Shown here: positions 43,141-50,903 of the stretch, one piece after another
Position numbering within the stretch: position 1 is the first letter of the stretch
How the letters are laid out: every line of letters begins with the position of its first letter
From: Flavobacteriaceae bacterium
GTDB taxonomy: Bacteria > Bacteroidota > Bacteroidia > Flavobacteriales > Flavobacteriaceae
Direction of reading: 5' to 3'
DNA length: 60,292 nucleotides
NCBI GenBank assembly: GCA_947456815.1
Contig: CANGTL010000013.1
Coordinates: 1-60,292, forward strand
Program-made: the position numbers and the translations under genes
Notes under the pieces: model-generated
The model's input: only the letters and a program-made list of their open reading frames with translations
Told to the model about the DNA's origin: nothing
Databases searched by the model: none

Positions 43141-43148
43141 TATTTTTG
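43141..43148 (+). promoter_or_regulatory. -7 element TATTTTTG before the DUF1599 gene
   Basis: TATTTTTG fits TAnnTTTG and lies 66 bases before the ATG at 43215; it also covers a TTG that could be misread as an upstream start. No clear -33 element. Confidence 0.35.
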
Positions 43149-43214
43149 ACCCGAAGCCGCGGGGCTAAATCGCACAAAAAAATTAATTTTGAATACAAAT
43201 ATACTGTAATAATA

Positions 43215-43757
43215 ATGAAGAATACTTCAAAAGAATACGACGCCATCATTGCCACCTGCCGAGAACTTTTTGTCAAAAAAATGAAGGATTATGGAAGTGC
43301 ATGGCGAATCCTAAGATTACCTTCTCTAACGGATCAAATTTTCATAAAAGCACAACGGATAAGAAGTTTACAAGAAAACGAAGTACGTAAAGTTGATGAA
43401 GATGAAAGCAGCGAATTTATTGGAATTATTAATTATTCAATTATGGCGTTAATTCAGCTTGAACTAGGGGTTGCAGAACAGCCTGACTTAGACACAGCAA
43501 GAGCTACAGAATATTACGACGCAAAAGTCAAAAGTACCAAAGCCCTGATGGAGGACAAGAATCATGACTATGGCGAGGCTTGGCGTGACATGCGCGTCAG
43601 TTCATTAACCGATTTAATTCTACAAAAAATACTTCGAGTAAAACAAATTGAAGACAATAAAGGAAAGACTATCGTTTCAGAAGGTATTGATGCCAATTAT
43701 CAAGATATGATTAATTATGCTATTTTTGCCTTGATTCTGATACAATCGAAGTCTTAA
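43215..43757 (+). CDS. DUF1599 domain protein with internal duplication
   Basis: This protein has 180 residues. It holds two copies of one helical unit: KKMKDYGSAWRILRLPSLTD with INYSIMALIQLEL, and DKNHDYGEAWRDMRVSSLTD with INYAIFALILIQS. The shared core is DYG-AWR-R-SLTD. The family (nucleotide modification associated domain) is found in front of the DoxX-like gene in this phylum. The start at ATG 43215 is preferred over a TTG 69 bases upstream. It is the first gene of a run to clpS. Confidence 0.88.
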   Translation: MKNTSKEYDAIIATCRELFVKKMKDYGSAWRILRLPSLTDQIFIKAQRIRSLQENEVRKVDEDESSEFIGIINYSIMALIQLELGVAEQPDLDTARATEYYDAKVKSTKALMEDKNHDYGEAWRDMRVSSLTDLILQKILRVKQIEDNKGKTIVSEGIDANYQDMINYAIFALILIQSKS

Positions 43758-43827
43758 TTTTATTATTTTCATTTTACAATTTGCGTAATTTTAGTTTATA
43801 TTTACCTCTTGCATTTAAATCTTCGAC

Positions 43828-44928
43828 ATGAAAAACATTTTAGTCCAATTTTCAAGAATTTTTGTTGGCTTATTGTTCATAATATCTGGCCTAATCAAAT
43901 TGAATGACCCTGTTGGATTTTCCTATAAATTAGGAGAATACTTTAGTGAACCTGTCTTAAACCTACCCTTTCTTGAACCACATGCATTAGCGATTGCTTT
44001 GTTTGTCGTCATATTAGAAACCGTACTAGGTTTTATGTTGTTAATTGGCTTTAAGTCTAGATTTACGATTTGGAGTTTGCTTTTAATGATTGTCTTTTTT
44101 ACATTCTTGACGTTTTATTCTGCTTATTTCAATAAAGTAACTGATTGTGGTTGTTTTGGTGATGCACTTAAGCTAACGCCATGGCAGTCATTTACAAAAG
44201 ACATAATCTTATCTGTCTTTATATTCATCTTGTTCTTCAATATCAAAAGCATAAAGCCGCTTTTTAACCGCAATTTTCAAAATGCGCTTGCTAGTTTGGC
44301 AGTTGTACTTTGTTGCTTTATGGGTTATTGGGTTTTATACCATTTGCCTTTGAAAGACTTTAGAGCCTATAAAGTTGGTACAAATATTCAAAAAGGAATG
44401 GAAATTCCGGAAGGTGCTCCAAAAGCAGTTGTTGAAATGGTTTTTGTATATAATGTTAATGGAGTTAACCAAAACTTTACGGAAAAAGACTTGATGAATT
44501 TGCCCGCCGGAGCGACTTTCGTTGATAGAATCGATCATGTTATTTCTGAAGGATATAAACCACCGATTCATGATTTTACAATGGAATTAGACAACTCCGA
44601 TTATAAAGACGAGCTTCTTCAAGAACCTAAATTACTAATTTTTGTGGCGTATGATTTAGCGAAAGCTGATAAAAAAGGAATGCAAATATTAGAAAGTTTA
44701 AATCAAAAAGCCAAATCAAAAGGATACAAAGTCATTGCGATGACTGCTTCTTCCCAAGACGAAATCAAGAAAACAAAAGAAAATTTCGGTTGTACTTTTG
44801 ATTTTTACTTTTGCGATGGAACAACACTAAAAACAATAGAAAGAGCAAACCCAAGTATTGTAATTTTGAATAAGGGTACAATAGTACAAAAAGTGCATTA
44901 TAATGATGTAGACTTATTAAAATTATAA
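43828..44928 (+). CDS. DoxX-like membrane protein with C-terminal thioredoxin-like domain (BT_3928 family)
   Basis: This protein has 366 residues. The N-terminal 150 residues have four membrane segments of DoxX type (FSRIFVGLLFIISGLIKL, ALFVVILETVLGFMLLIGF, WSLLLMIVFFTFLTFYSA) and a Cys pair, KVTDCGCFGD. After a fifth hydrophobic segment (ALASLAVVLCCFMGYWVLY), residues 230-366 resemble a thioredoxin-like fold (LLIFVAYDLAKADKKGMQIL, SKGYKVIAMTAS) but lack the CxxC. This matches the family called BT_3928 in Bacteroides. A role in quinone or thiol redox chemistry at the membrane is inferred. It lies 70 bases after DUF1599. Confidence 0.85.
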   Translation: MKNILVQFSRIFVGLLFIISGLIKLNDPVGFSYKLGEYFSEPVLNLPFLEPHALAIALFVVILETVLGFMLLIGFKSRFTIWSLLLMIVFFTFLTFYSAYFNKVTDCGCFGDALKLTPWQSFTKDIILSVFIFILFFNIKSIKPLFNRNFQNALASLAVVLCCFMGYWVLYHLPLKDFRAYKVGTNIQKGMEIPEGAPKAVVEMVFVYNVNGVNQNFTEKDLMNLPAGATFVDRIDHVISEGYKPPIHDFTMELDNSDYKDELLQEPKLLIFVAYDLAKADKKGMQILESLNQKAKSKGYKVIAMTASSQDEIKKTKENFGCTFDFYFCDGTTLKTIERANPSIVILNKGTIVQKVHYNDVDLLKL

Positions 44929-44955
44929 AAATCACAAATTTTGAAATCTGATAAT

Positions 44956-45297
44956 ATGGTAGATAAATTCAAAACCAAAGCAAGGAGTCAAAGTCAGTCA
45001 AGTATAGAAAGAACGAGAAAAGCAAGAAAAAAACGAAACAATATCGCTATTTTAGTCAGCGTACTAGGTTTCTTGGTTGGATATTATATCTTAAATTATG
45101 TTGCTGCAATGGAAAAACCACCACTGGGAGCAACTTTTAATATCGTTTTAGGTTGTACAATTATGGCTGTGACGACCATGGTGCTTATTTTTTTGGTAAA
45201 GAAACAGTACTTCCCAAAAAAAAGAAAAAGGACAAAGCATGTCTTTCTAGATGAAACCGACTATCGAAAAAGTCGTGAAATTGAAACAGAGGGTTAG
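44956..45297 (+). CDS. Small two-pass membrane protein
   Basis: This protein has 113 residues from ATG 44956 (a TTG at 44941 is less likely). The N-terminus is strongly basic (KFKTKARSQSQSSIERTRKA), then come two membrane segments, IAILVSVLGFLVGYYIL and FNIVLGCTIMAVTTMVLIFL, and a basic C-terminal tail (KKRKRTKHVFLDETDYRKSR). It sits directly between the DoxX-like and TlpA-like genes and probably belongs to the same operon. Function unknown. Confidence 0.75.
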   Translation: MVDKFKTKARSQSQSSIERTRKARKKRNNIAILVSVLGFLVGYYILNYVAAMEKPPLGATFNIVLGCTIMAVTTMVLIFLVKKQYFPKKRKRTKHVFLDETDYRKSREIETEG

Positions 45298-45335
45298 GGT
45301 ATTTACCGCATTCAAGCTCAAAATCATAACAATTA

Positions 45336-45370
45336 TTTGGGATAATTAATTTCTCACAATGCTACATTTG
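45336..45370 (+). promoter_or_regulatory. Promoter for the TlpA-tpiA pair
   Basis: TTTG (45336-45339), a 23-base spacer and TACATTTG (45363-45370) fit the Bacteroidota -33/-7 consensus. It lies 15 bases before the ATG at 45385. Confidence 0.6.
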
Positions 45371-45384
45371 CAAAAAAACTTACC

Positions 45385-45882
45385 ATGAAAAAAATATTGG
45401 TTTACTTCACTATCCTAATTTCAACAACTTCATGTATGAATGCCCAAAAATCAGGATTTTCGAAAGACGCATTAAATGAAAACTTGCTTTCTTTAGAAGA
45501 AATTCAAATTCCATTTAAAGATATTCTCAAAAAGCACGAAGGAAAAGTAGTTGTAATTGAATGTTGGGCGTCTTGGTGTAGCGATTGTGTCAAAGCTATG
45601 CCAAAATTGAAAGAGCTTCAAAATAATAATCCAAATGTAGATTATATCTTTATTTCAATGGACAAAACAGCAGATAAATGGAAGGCCGGAATAGAAAAAC
45701 ATGAACTGAAGGGCGATCATTATCTTGCGAATGACGGGATGAAAGGTGCGTTCGGGACTGCGATTAACCTTGATTGGATTCCTCGCTATATTATTGTCGA
45801 CAAAACAGGAAAAATTGTACTATACAGAGCTATCGAAACTGATTTTGAAACGATTAACTCGACCTTAAATTCACTTAAATAA
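45385..45882 (+). CDS. TlpA-like thiol-disulfide protein
   Basis: This protein has 165 residues. MKKILVYFTILISTTSC is a signal peptide with a lipobox (Cys at residue 17), so it is anchored as a lipoprotein. The redox motif is WASWCSDCVKAMPKL (WCSDC rather than the usual WCGPC or WCPPC), followed by PNVDYIFISMDKTADKWK and WIPRYIIVDKTGKIVLYRA with the cis-Pro (IP) position. It would reduce or exchange disulfides on the periplasmic side or beyond. tpiA starts on the last base of its stop codon. Confidence 0.87.
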   Translation: MKKILVYFTILISTTSCMNAQKSGFSKDALNENLLSLEEIQIPFKDILKKHEGKVVVIECWASWCSDCVKAMPKLKELQNNNPNVDYIFISMDKTADKWKAGIEKHELKGDHYLANDGMKGAFGTAINLDWIPRYIIVDKTGKIVLYRAIETDFETINSTLNSLK

Positions 45883-46634
45883 TGAGACATAAAATTGTAG
45901 CAGGGAACTGGAAAATGAACAAAAATGCGGAAGAAACAGAAGATTTACTAAACGCATTAATCGATAAATTACCCGATAATAAAGAAGTTGAAATAATCGT
46001 TGCTCCAACCTTTATCAATTTGGCTTCTGCAGTTGATCATTTGGAGTTTACCAATATTGTGGTAGCTGCACAAAATATGCACCAATCAGAAAACGGAGCT
46101 TATACCGGTGAAATTTCTGCTGATATGCTAAAGAGTGTTGGAGTCAATACCGTAATTTTAGGTCATTCCGAAAGACGCTCTATTTTTCACGAAACCGACG
46201 CAATAATTGCATACAAAGTAGACAAAGCATTGCAGCATCAAATGCGGGTGATTTTTTGCTTTGGAGAAGAATTAAAAGACCGTCAGAATAAGCAACATTT
46301 TAATGTGGTTGAGAACCAATTGCGCGATGGATTGTTTCATTTGGATAAATCAGCGTGGGAAAGCTTGGTTTTAGCATACGAGCCAGTTTGGGCAATCGGC
46401 ACAGGAGAAACAGCTAGTCCAGAACAAGCACAAGAAATGCACGAGTTTATACGGGAAACCATTCGAAAAGCATACGGAAGCGATATTGCGGAAAGTGTTT
46501 CTATTTTGTACGGAGGAAGCGTAAAACCAGACAATGCGAAAGAAATCTTTTCTAAGCCTGACGTCGATGGTGGACTGATTGGTGGCGCCGCTTTGAAAGC
46601 AGAAGATTTCTCTGCTATTGTTGATGCAATATAA
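45882..46634 (+). CDS. tpiA: Triosephosphate isomerase
   Basis: This TIM barrel has 250 residues. It carries the substrate Lys in GNWKMNK, the catalytic His in GHSERR, the catalytic Glu in AYEPVWAIGTG, loop 6, and the phosphate loop LYGGSVKPDN. It interconverts dihydroxyacetone phosphate and glyceraldehyde 3-phosphate in glycolysis. It overlaps the TlpA-like gene by 1 base, so it is cotranscribed and probably translationally coupled with it. Confidence 0.97.
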   Translation: MRHKIVAGNWKMNKNAEETEDLLNALIDKLPDNKEVEIIVAPTFINLASAVDHLEFTNIVVAAQNMHQSENGAYTGEISADMLKSVGVNTVILGHSERRSIFHETDAIIAYKVDKALQHQMRVIFCFGEELKDRQNKQHFNVVENQLRDGLFHLDKSAWESLVLAYEPVWAIGTGETASPEQAQEMHEFIRETIRKAYGSDIAESVSILYGGSVKPDNAKEIFSKPDVDGGLIGGAALKAEDFSAIVDAI

Positions 46635-46650
46635 ATTTAATAAAATTGGC

Positions 46651-46701
46651 TAGCCACGAAGTCACGAATTAAGATTCAATATATTCGTGAATTCGTGGCT
46701 A
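46651..46701. repeat. Long inverted repeat between tpiA and prmA
   Basis: TAGCCACGAAGTCACGAAT and ATTCGTGAATTCGTGGCTA match at 18 of 19 positions around a 13-base loop. It could terminate tpiA transcription or be a mobile hairpin repeat. A GTG in its right arm (46695) is in frame with prmA but is part of the hairpin. Confidence 0.75.
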
Positions 46702-46718
46702 ACGCTGTAAAAAATACC

Positions 46719-47552
46719 ATGTCAAACGTATATTTAGGTTATCATTTTACCGTCGAGCCCAAGGAATTAGGTTCAGAAATTCTAATCGCGGAACTAGGAG
46801 AATTGCCATTTGAGAGTTTTGTCGAAAGCGAATTTGGAGTCACGGCCTTTATCCAAAAGCAGCTTTGGACGGAATCGATTCTTGAAGATGTGTTTGTGTT
46901 GAATTCTCCTCAATTTACCATTTCGTATACCATTGAAGAAATTGACCAAGTTAACTGGAATGAAGAATGGGAAAAGAATTTTGACCCCATTGATGTAGAT
47001 GGTAAATGTCATGTACGCGCACCATTTCATCCTAAGACAGACGCCAAATACGATATCATTATTGAACCAAAGATGAGTTTCGGAACTGGTCATCACGAAA
47101 CGACTCACATGATGATTCAACATTTATTGGACATGGACATCAGCAATATGAAAACATTAGATATGGGTTGCGGTACTGCTATTTTGGCTATTTTGGCGGA
47201 AATGAAAGGCGCCCAACCTATCGACGCCATTGACATTGATAATTGGTGCTATTTGAATTCGATTGAAAATGCAGAACGCAACCATTGCAAACATATTAGT
47301 GTATACGAAGGAGATGCCGCTTTGTTAATTGACCAAAAATATGATTTGATTATTGCGAATATCAATCGAAACATTTTGCTGAACGATATGCAACGTTATG
47401 TAGATTGTCTTAATAAAAACGGAACGCTTCTGTTGAGTGGTTTCTATGAAGAAGACATTCCGTTCATAGACGCCGCATGTGTTGATCGCGGACTTGCATT
47501 TATAAAAAAATTACAAAGAAATAACTGGGTTTCGTTGAAATATGTAAATTAG
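46719..47552 (+). CDS. prmA: Ribosomal protein L11 methyltransferase
   Basis: This protein has 277 residues from ATG 46719; the GTG at 46695 in the hairpin's right arm is rejected. Its N-terminal domain (YLGYHFTVEPKELGSEILIA) precedes the class I SAM domain: IIEPKMSFGTGHHETTHMMI, DMGCGTAILAILAEMKGA, AIDIDNWCYLNS, DLIIANINRNILL. PrmA trimethylates lysines of ribosomal protein L11. It precedes clpS by 54 bases, a common order in this phylum. Confidence 0.95.
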   Translation: MSNVYLGYHFTVEPKELGSEILIAELGELPFESFVESEFGVTAFIQKQLWTESILEDVFVLNSPQFTISYTIEEIDQVNWNEEWEKNFDPIDVDGKCHVRAPFHPKTDAKYDIIIEPKMSFGTGHHETTHMMIQHLLDMDISNMKTLDMGCGTAILAILAEMKGAQPIDAIDIDNWCYLNSIENAERNHCKHISVYEGDAALLIDQKYDLIIANINRNILLNDMQRYVDCLNKNGTLLLSGFYEEDIPFIDAACVDRGLAFIKKLQRNNWVSLKYVN

Positions 47553-47606
47553 TATTTTAATTATTAAACAACTGTCAATCAATTATTTTCTATAAAAAAA
47601 GAAGGT

Positions 47607-47882
47607 ATGGCAACTATTGAAAAAACAAAAAGACAAACTTCAATTCTTGAAGCTGTCGACGTTAATAATGAAATCATTCTTTACAATGACGATGTCAACA
47701 CTTTTGACCACGTTATTGATACACTCATTAGAGTTTGCAGTCACACCGCTGAGCAAGCAGAACAATGTGCCATCTTGGTTCACTATAAAGGAAAATGTAC
47801 AGTAAAAACAGGCTCCTTTGACGAATTAAAACCCCAATGCACGCAACTCTTAGAGGCAGGTCTAAGCGCAGAAATAATCTAA
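47607..47882 (+). CDS. clpS: ATP-dependent Clp protease adaptor ClpS
   Basis: This protein has 91 residues, family length. The signature is IILYNDDVNTFDHVIDTLIR, followed by CAILVHYKGKCTVKTGSFDEL. The substrate pocket residues (Asn-Asp in YNDD, His in VHYKGK) are present. ClpS brings N-degron proteins to ClpA. It is the last gene of the prmA unit, ending 11 bases before the convergent transporter. Confidence 0.93.
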   Translation: MATIEKTKRQTSILEAVDVNNEIILYNDDVNTFDHVIDTLIRVCSHTAEQAEQCAILVHYKGKCTVKTGSFDELKPQCTQLLEAGLSAEII

Positions 47883-47893
47883 ATTAGTTTGGT

Positions 47894-48307
47894 TTAGTGC
47901 GGCAAATTGTCTTTTACAAGGCCATATAAAAAAGTGCCTAAGAGTGCTCCAATTAAGACAAATACTACAGGCAGAAATCCCGCACCTAAAAGAATAAAAA
48001 TGGGACCTGGACATGAACCTACTAAAGCCCAACCCAATCCAAAGAACAAGCCACCAATCCAGTAGCGGAAAGATCCTTTTTCCTTGTCCGCAATCGTAAT
48101 TGGTTCTCCTTGGCTATTTTTGATTTGATTTCTTTTTATCAATTGCAATCCGATTACACCAACAATAATTGCTACCATAATAATTCCGTACATATGAAAC
48201 GACTGGAATTGAAACATCTCATAGATACGATACCACGAAACAGCTTCTGATTTCGTTAGAACGATTCCGAAAACAAATCCAATAAGTAAAAATTTTATCG
48301 CCTTCAT
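47894..48307 (-). CDS. YeeE/YedE-type transporter, second half
   Basis: This protein has 137 residues with four membrane segments (FLLIGFVFGIVLTKSEAVSW, MYGIIMVAIIVGVIGLQLI, RYWIGGLFFGLGWALVGSCP, LGAGFLPVVFVLIGALLGTF). The motif GLFFGLGWALVGSCPGPIF is the second Cys-containing repeat of the sulfur-transport family (YeeE/YedE, DUF6691 type). The Cys probably carries the thiosulfate or persulfide. It follows the partner gene at 48311 by 3 bases, so the two make one split permease. Confidence 0.87.
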   Translation of the reverse strand: MKAIKFLLIGFVFGIVLTKSEAVSWYRIYEMFQFQSFHMYGIIMVAIIVGVIGLQLIKRNQIKNSQGEPITIADKEKGSFRYWIGGLFFGLGWALVGSCPGPIFILLGAGFLPVVFVLIGALLGTFLYGLVKDNLPH

Positions 48308-48310
48308 AGC

Positions 48311-48868
48311 CTAGAAAATTAGAGGAAAAATAAAATGTGTCATCAATAATCCACCCACGAAAAAACCGATAACCGCTTTTAGTGATTGACGTTGTAGATT
48401 GCTCATGCCTGCTATAGCATGTCCGGAAGTACAGCCGCCTGCGTAACGTGAACCAAAACCAATTAGCACGCCGCCAAACAGCAAAATAAGAATCATTTTA
48501 GGCGATTGAAAAACATCTGTTCCAAAGAGAGTATTAGGTAGTAATTTCCCATTTGGAGCGTCAAATCCCATCGACTGAAGTTGCGCAATAGTTTGCGGAT
48601 TTATTGACACATTGGAAGGATCACTCATAAAATGTACCGCCACGAATCCGCCAATCATCGCTCCTATGATTACGGTCAAGTTCCAAAATTGCGACTTGAC
48701 ATCAAACTTAAAAAAGGAAGCATACTTGTCCGCTCCAGCCATCGTGCAAAGCGTCCGTAGATTCGACGACATGCCGAAAACTTTACCAAAATAATTGAGC
48801 GTCAGCATAATCACGGCAATCAGAAACCCAGTAATCGACCAATGCCATGTATGAAAAAGTATATCCAT
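48311..48868 (-). CDS. YeeE/YedE-type transporter, first half
   Basis: This protein has 185 residues with about five membrane segments. The first sulfur-transport repeat reads LIGFGSRYAGGCTSGHAIAG with the conserved Cys, followed by LKAVIGFFVGGLLMTHFIFP. In E. coli-type YeeE/TsuA both repeats lie in one protein; here they are two genes in a row, so it is the first half of a split permease for thiosulfate or a related sulfur species. It is the first gene of the pair. Confidence 0.88.
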   Translation of the reverse strand: MDILFHTWHWSITGFLIAVIMLTLNYFGKVFGMSSNLRTLCTMAGADKYASFFKFDVKSQFWNLTVIIGAMIGGFVAVHFMSDPSNVSINPQTIAQLQSMGFDAPNGKLLPNTLFGTDVFQSPKMILILLFGGVLIGFGSRYAGGCTSGHAIAGMSNLQRQSLKAVIGFFVGGLLMTHFIFPLIF

Positions 48869-48884
48869 CCTACCTGTTTTTTTA

Positions 48885-48892
48885 CAAATTTA
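48885..48892 (-). promoter_or_regulatory. -7 element TAAATTTG for the YeeE/YedE pair
   Basis: On the minus strand TAAATTTG fits TAnnTTTG, with a weak TTTTC about 22 bases upstream. It lies about 16 bases before the ATG at 48868. Confidence 0.45.
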
Positions 48893-48943
48893 ATAATTCA
48901 TTTGATTTTTAGTTGAAAATACCAAGGTATAAAAATAAACTAG

Positions 48944-48951
48944 TAATTTTG
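48944..48951 (+). promoter_or_regulatory. -7 element TAATTTTG for the DUF4199 gene
   Basis: TAATTTTG fits TAnnTTTG and lies 22 bases before the ATG at 48974. No -33 element at the right spacing. Confidence 0.35.
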
Positions 48952-48973
48952 GTCAGCAATAAACCAAAATAAA

Positions 48974-49468
48974 ATGAAGAAGTTTGCGATTGAAATCAGA
49001 TGGGGAATCCAATTTAGTATCGTTTCTTTGGTCTGGATGATTTTCGAGAAAACAATGGGCTGGCATGATGCGCTCATTAATAAACAAGCAATTTATACTA
49101 ATTTATTCGCGTTTGTTGCCATTGGACTATACTTCATCGCCCTATCGGATAAGAAAAAAAACTTCTACAATGGTCGAATGGATTGGAAACAGGGTTTTAT
49201 TTCAGGTATGATACTTTCAACGGTCATTGCGGTTTTGAGTCCAATGGTGCAATCTGTAACCTACACTTATATTACACCTCATTTTTTCGAAAATATTATT
49301 CAATATCGTGTTGCACATAAATTTCAAACACAAAGTCAAGCTGAAATGTATTTCAATTTAAAAAGCTATACCATTCAAGCAATTTTTGGTGCTTTTTCAT
49401 TTGGTGTACTAACTTCCGCTGTAGTTGCGTTTGTAGTAAGAACTAAAATCAATACTAATGAAAAATAG
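48974..49468 (+). CDS. DUF4199 membrane protein
   Basis: This protein has 164 residues and four membrane segments (IQFSIVSLVWMIFEKTMGW, LFAFVAIGLYFIALSD, GFISGMILSTVIAVLSPMV, AIFGAFSFGVLTSAVVAF). The pattern MGWHDALI...NFYNGRMDWKQGF fits the DUF4199 family of Bacteroidota, with unknown function. The lipoprotein gene starts 11 bases before its stop, so they are coupled, and kdsA follows. Confidence 0.85.
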   Translation: MKKFAIEIRWGIQFSIVSLVWMIFEKTMGWHDALINKQAIYTNLFAFVAIGLYFIALSDKKKNFYNGRMDWKQGFISGMILSTVIAVLSPMVQSVTYTYITPHFFENIIQYRVAHKFQTQSQAEMYFNLKSYTIQAIFGAFSFGVLTSAVVAFVVRTKINTNEK

Positions 49469-49913
49469 TCTTTTCCTTTTATTTGGATCACTTGTTTTTA
49501 CGTCCTGCGTGAGCACGCAATCTACATTGAAGAACATCGATGACCAGGCACCTATTCCGAAAGTTAATGCGGTAAATACTTTTGAAATAACCGTATATAG
49601 TAAAGACAAAAAGTACGGCTACGACAAAGATTATCCTATTAATGTTTTTTTTAAGAATGTAGCTTTCGCCAAGGAAAATCAGCAGCGATTTTTAAACGCA
49701 TTAGCAGGTCCAAAAGGAGAAAAAATAAGCTACACCAATACTGGGATTTGTTGCCCTTTTCCAAACACTAAGACTGGCGTGGGAGTCGCTTCTTTAGATG
49801 TTTACAATATTACTTGGGAAGGTCTAAAAACACCAATAACATTGTATCTCAATTCCTATGAAAAAGGAGCGCTTATGGTACCTGTAGGCTTCACATTGCA
49901 GAAAAGTAAATAA
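49458..49913 (+). CDS. Lipoprotein upstream of kdsA
   Basis: This protein has 151 residues. MKNSLFLLFGSLVFTSC is a signal peptide with a lipobox, Cys17. The mature part has YDKDYPINVFFKNVAFAKENQ, SYTNTGICCPFPNTKTGVGV and a closing PVGFTLQKSK, with a vicinal Cys pair. I cannot name the family; it is beta-rich. It overlaps the DUF4199 gene by 11 bases. kdsA follows after a repeat element and its own promoter, so a functional link with KDO synthesis is weak. Confidence 0.75.
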   Translation: MKNSLFLLFGSLVFTSCVSTQSTLKNIDDQAPIPKVNAVNTFEITVYSKDKKYGYDKDYPINVFFKNVAFAKENQQRFLNALAGPKGEKISYTNTGICCPFPNTKTGVGVASLDVYNITWEGLKTPITLYLNSYEKGALMVPVGFTLQKSK

Positions 49914-49920
49914 GAAACGA

Positions 49921-50010
49921 ACTGCCCTAGCCCAGATGGCAACGGGAATCCTTTTGTAGCGGTTTTCGCTGCAAAAGATGAGAGTGAACAGCTGGAGAAA
50001 GCTCCTTAAA
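49921..50010 (+). repeat. Structured intergenic repeat, copy C
   Basis: Inner stem CTTTTGTAGCG (49951-49961) pairs with CGCTGCAAAAG (49967-49977), one G-U wobble. The outer arm CCAG (49932-49935) pairs with CTGG (49992-49995), where copies A and B have CCGG/CCGG. It begins 7 bases after the lipoprotein stop codon and ends 13 bases before the -33 region of kdsA. Confidence 0.8.
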
Positions 50011-50022
50011 AATATGCCAAAA

Positions 50023-50056
50023 GTTGCCGATAATACTGACAACCTAAGTATATTTG
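50023..50056 (+). promoter_or_regulatory. Promoter for kdsA
   Basis: GTTG (50023-50026), a 22-base spacer and TATATTTG (50049-50056) fit the Bacteroidota consensus. The ATG follows 19 bases later at 50075. Confidence 0.6.
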
Positions 50057-50074
50057 CACCATTAAATTTAGAAC

Positions 50075-50893
50075 ATGAACATAAATACCATACCCCAAAT
50101 CAAACATACCGATAGTGGAAACTTTTTCTTGTTGTCAGGTCCGTGTGCTATCGAAGGAGAAGAAATGGCGATGCGCATTGCTGAAAAATTGATAGGTATT
50201 ACCGATAAACTTCAGATTCCATACGTTTTTAAAGGTTCATTCAAAAAAGCAAATCGATCAAGAATAGATAGTTTTTCTGGCATCGGAGATGAAAAAGCGC
50301 TAAAGATTTTACGCAAAGTATCGGAGACTTTTCACGTTCCCACAGTTACTGACATTCATACCAATGAAGATGCGGCAATGGCGGCACAATATGTAGATGT
50401 GTTGCAAATTCCGGCATTCTTGGTGAGACAAACCGATTTGGTGGTTGCAGCGGCAAATACTGGTAAAGTTGTGAATTTAAAGAAAGGACAATTTATGAGT
50501 CCAGAGAGCATGAAACATGCCGTTCAAAAAGTACTCGATTGCCATAATGAAAACGTAATGGTTACCGACCGCGGAACGATGTTTGGCTACCAAGATATGA
50601 TTGTTGATTTTAGAGGGATTCCAACGATGCAACAATTTGCTACCACTGTTCTTGATGTGACGCATTCGTTGCAGCAGCCCAATCAAATGATTGGTGTGAC
50701 AGGAGGAAGACCAGATATGATAGAAACCGTTGCCAAAGCAGGAATTGCGGTAGGTGTCGACGGTATTTTTATAGAAACCCATTTTGATCCAGCCAATGCC
50801 AAAAGCGACGGCGCGAATATGCTCCATTTAGATTTGTTTGAAGGATTAATGACAAAACTTGTTGCCATCCGAAAAACAATTAATACTTTCTAA
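50075..50893 (+). CDS. kdsA: 3-deoxy-8-phosphooctulonate synthase (KDO8P synthase)
   Basis: This protein has 272 residues, the family length. It is a TIM barrel with GPCAIEGEEMAMRIAEKL, KGSFKKANRSRIDSFSGIG (phosphoenolpyruvate and arabinose-5-phosphate binding), NVMVTDRGTMFGYQDMIVDFR and VTGGRPDM. It condenses arabinose-5-phosphate with PEP to KDO-8-phosphate for lipopolysaccharide core. Metal dependence cannot be settled here by eye. It has its own promoter behind a structured repeat; the next gene begins 10 bases after its stop. Confidence 0.95.
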   Translation: MNINTIPQIKHTDSGNFFLLSGPCAIEGEEMAMRIAEKLIGITDKLQIPYVFKGSFKKANRSRIDSFSGIGDEKALKILRKVSETFHVPTVTDIHTNEDAAMAAQYVDVLQIPAFLVRQTDLVVAAANTGKVVNLKKGQFMSPESMKHAVQKVLDCHNENVMVTDRGTMFGYQDMIVDFRGIPTMQQFATTVLDVTHSLQQPNQMIGVTGGRPDMIETVAKAGIAVGVDGIFIETHFDPANAKSDGANMLHLDLFEGLMTKLVAIRKTINTF

Positions 50894-50903
50894 TACACTC
50901 CTT

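Noticed and set aside
43146..43214. TTG as start of the DUF1599 gene
   Set aside because: It overlaps the -7 element, and the encoded leader is unlike the family.
46695..46718. GTG as start of prmA
   Set aside because: It lies in the right arm of a hairpin; the ATG at 46719 starts a normal PrmA N-terminus.
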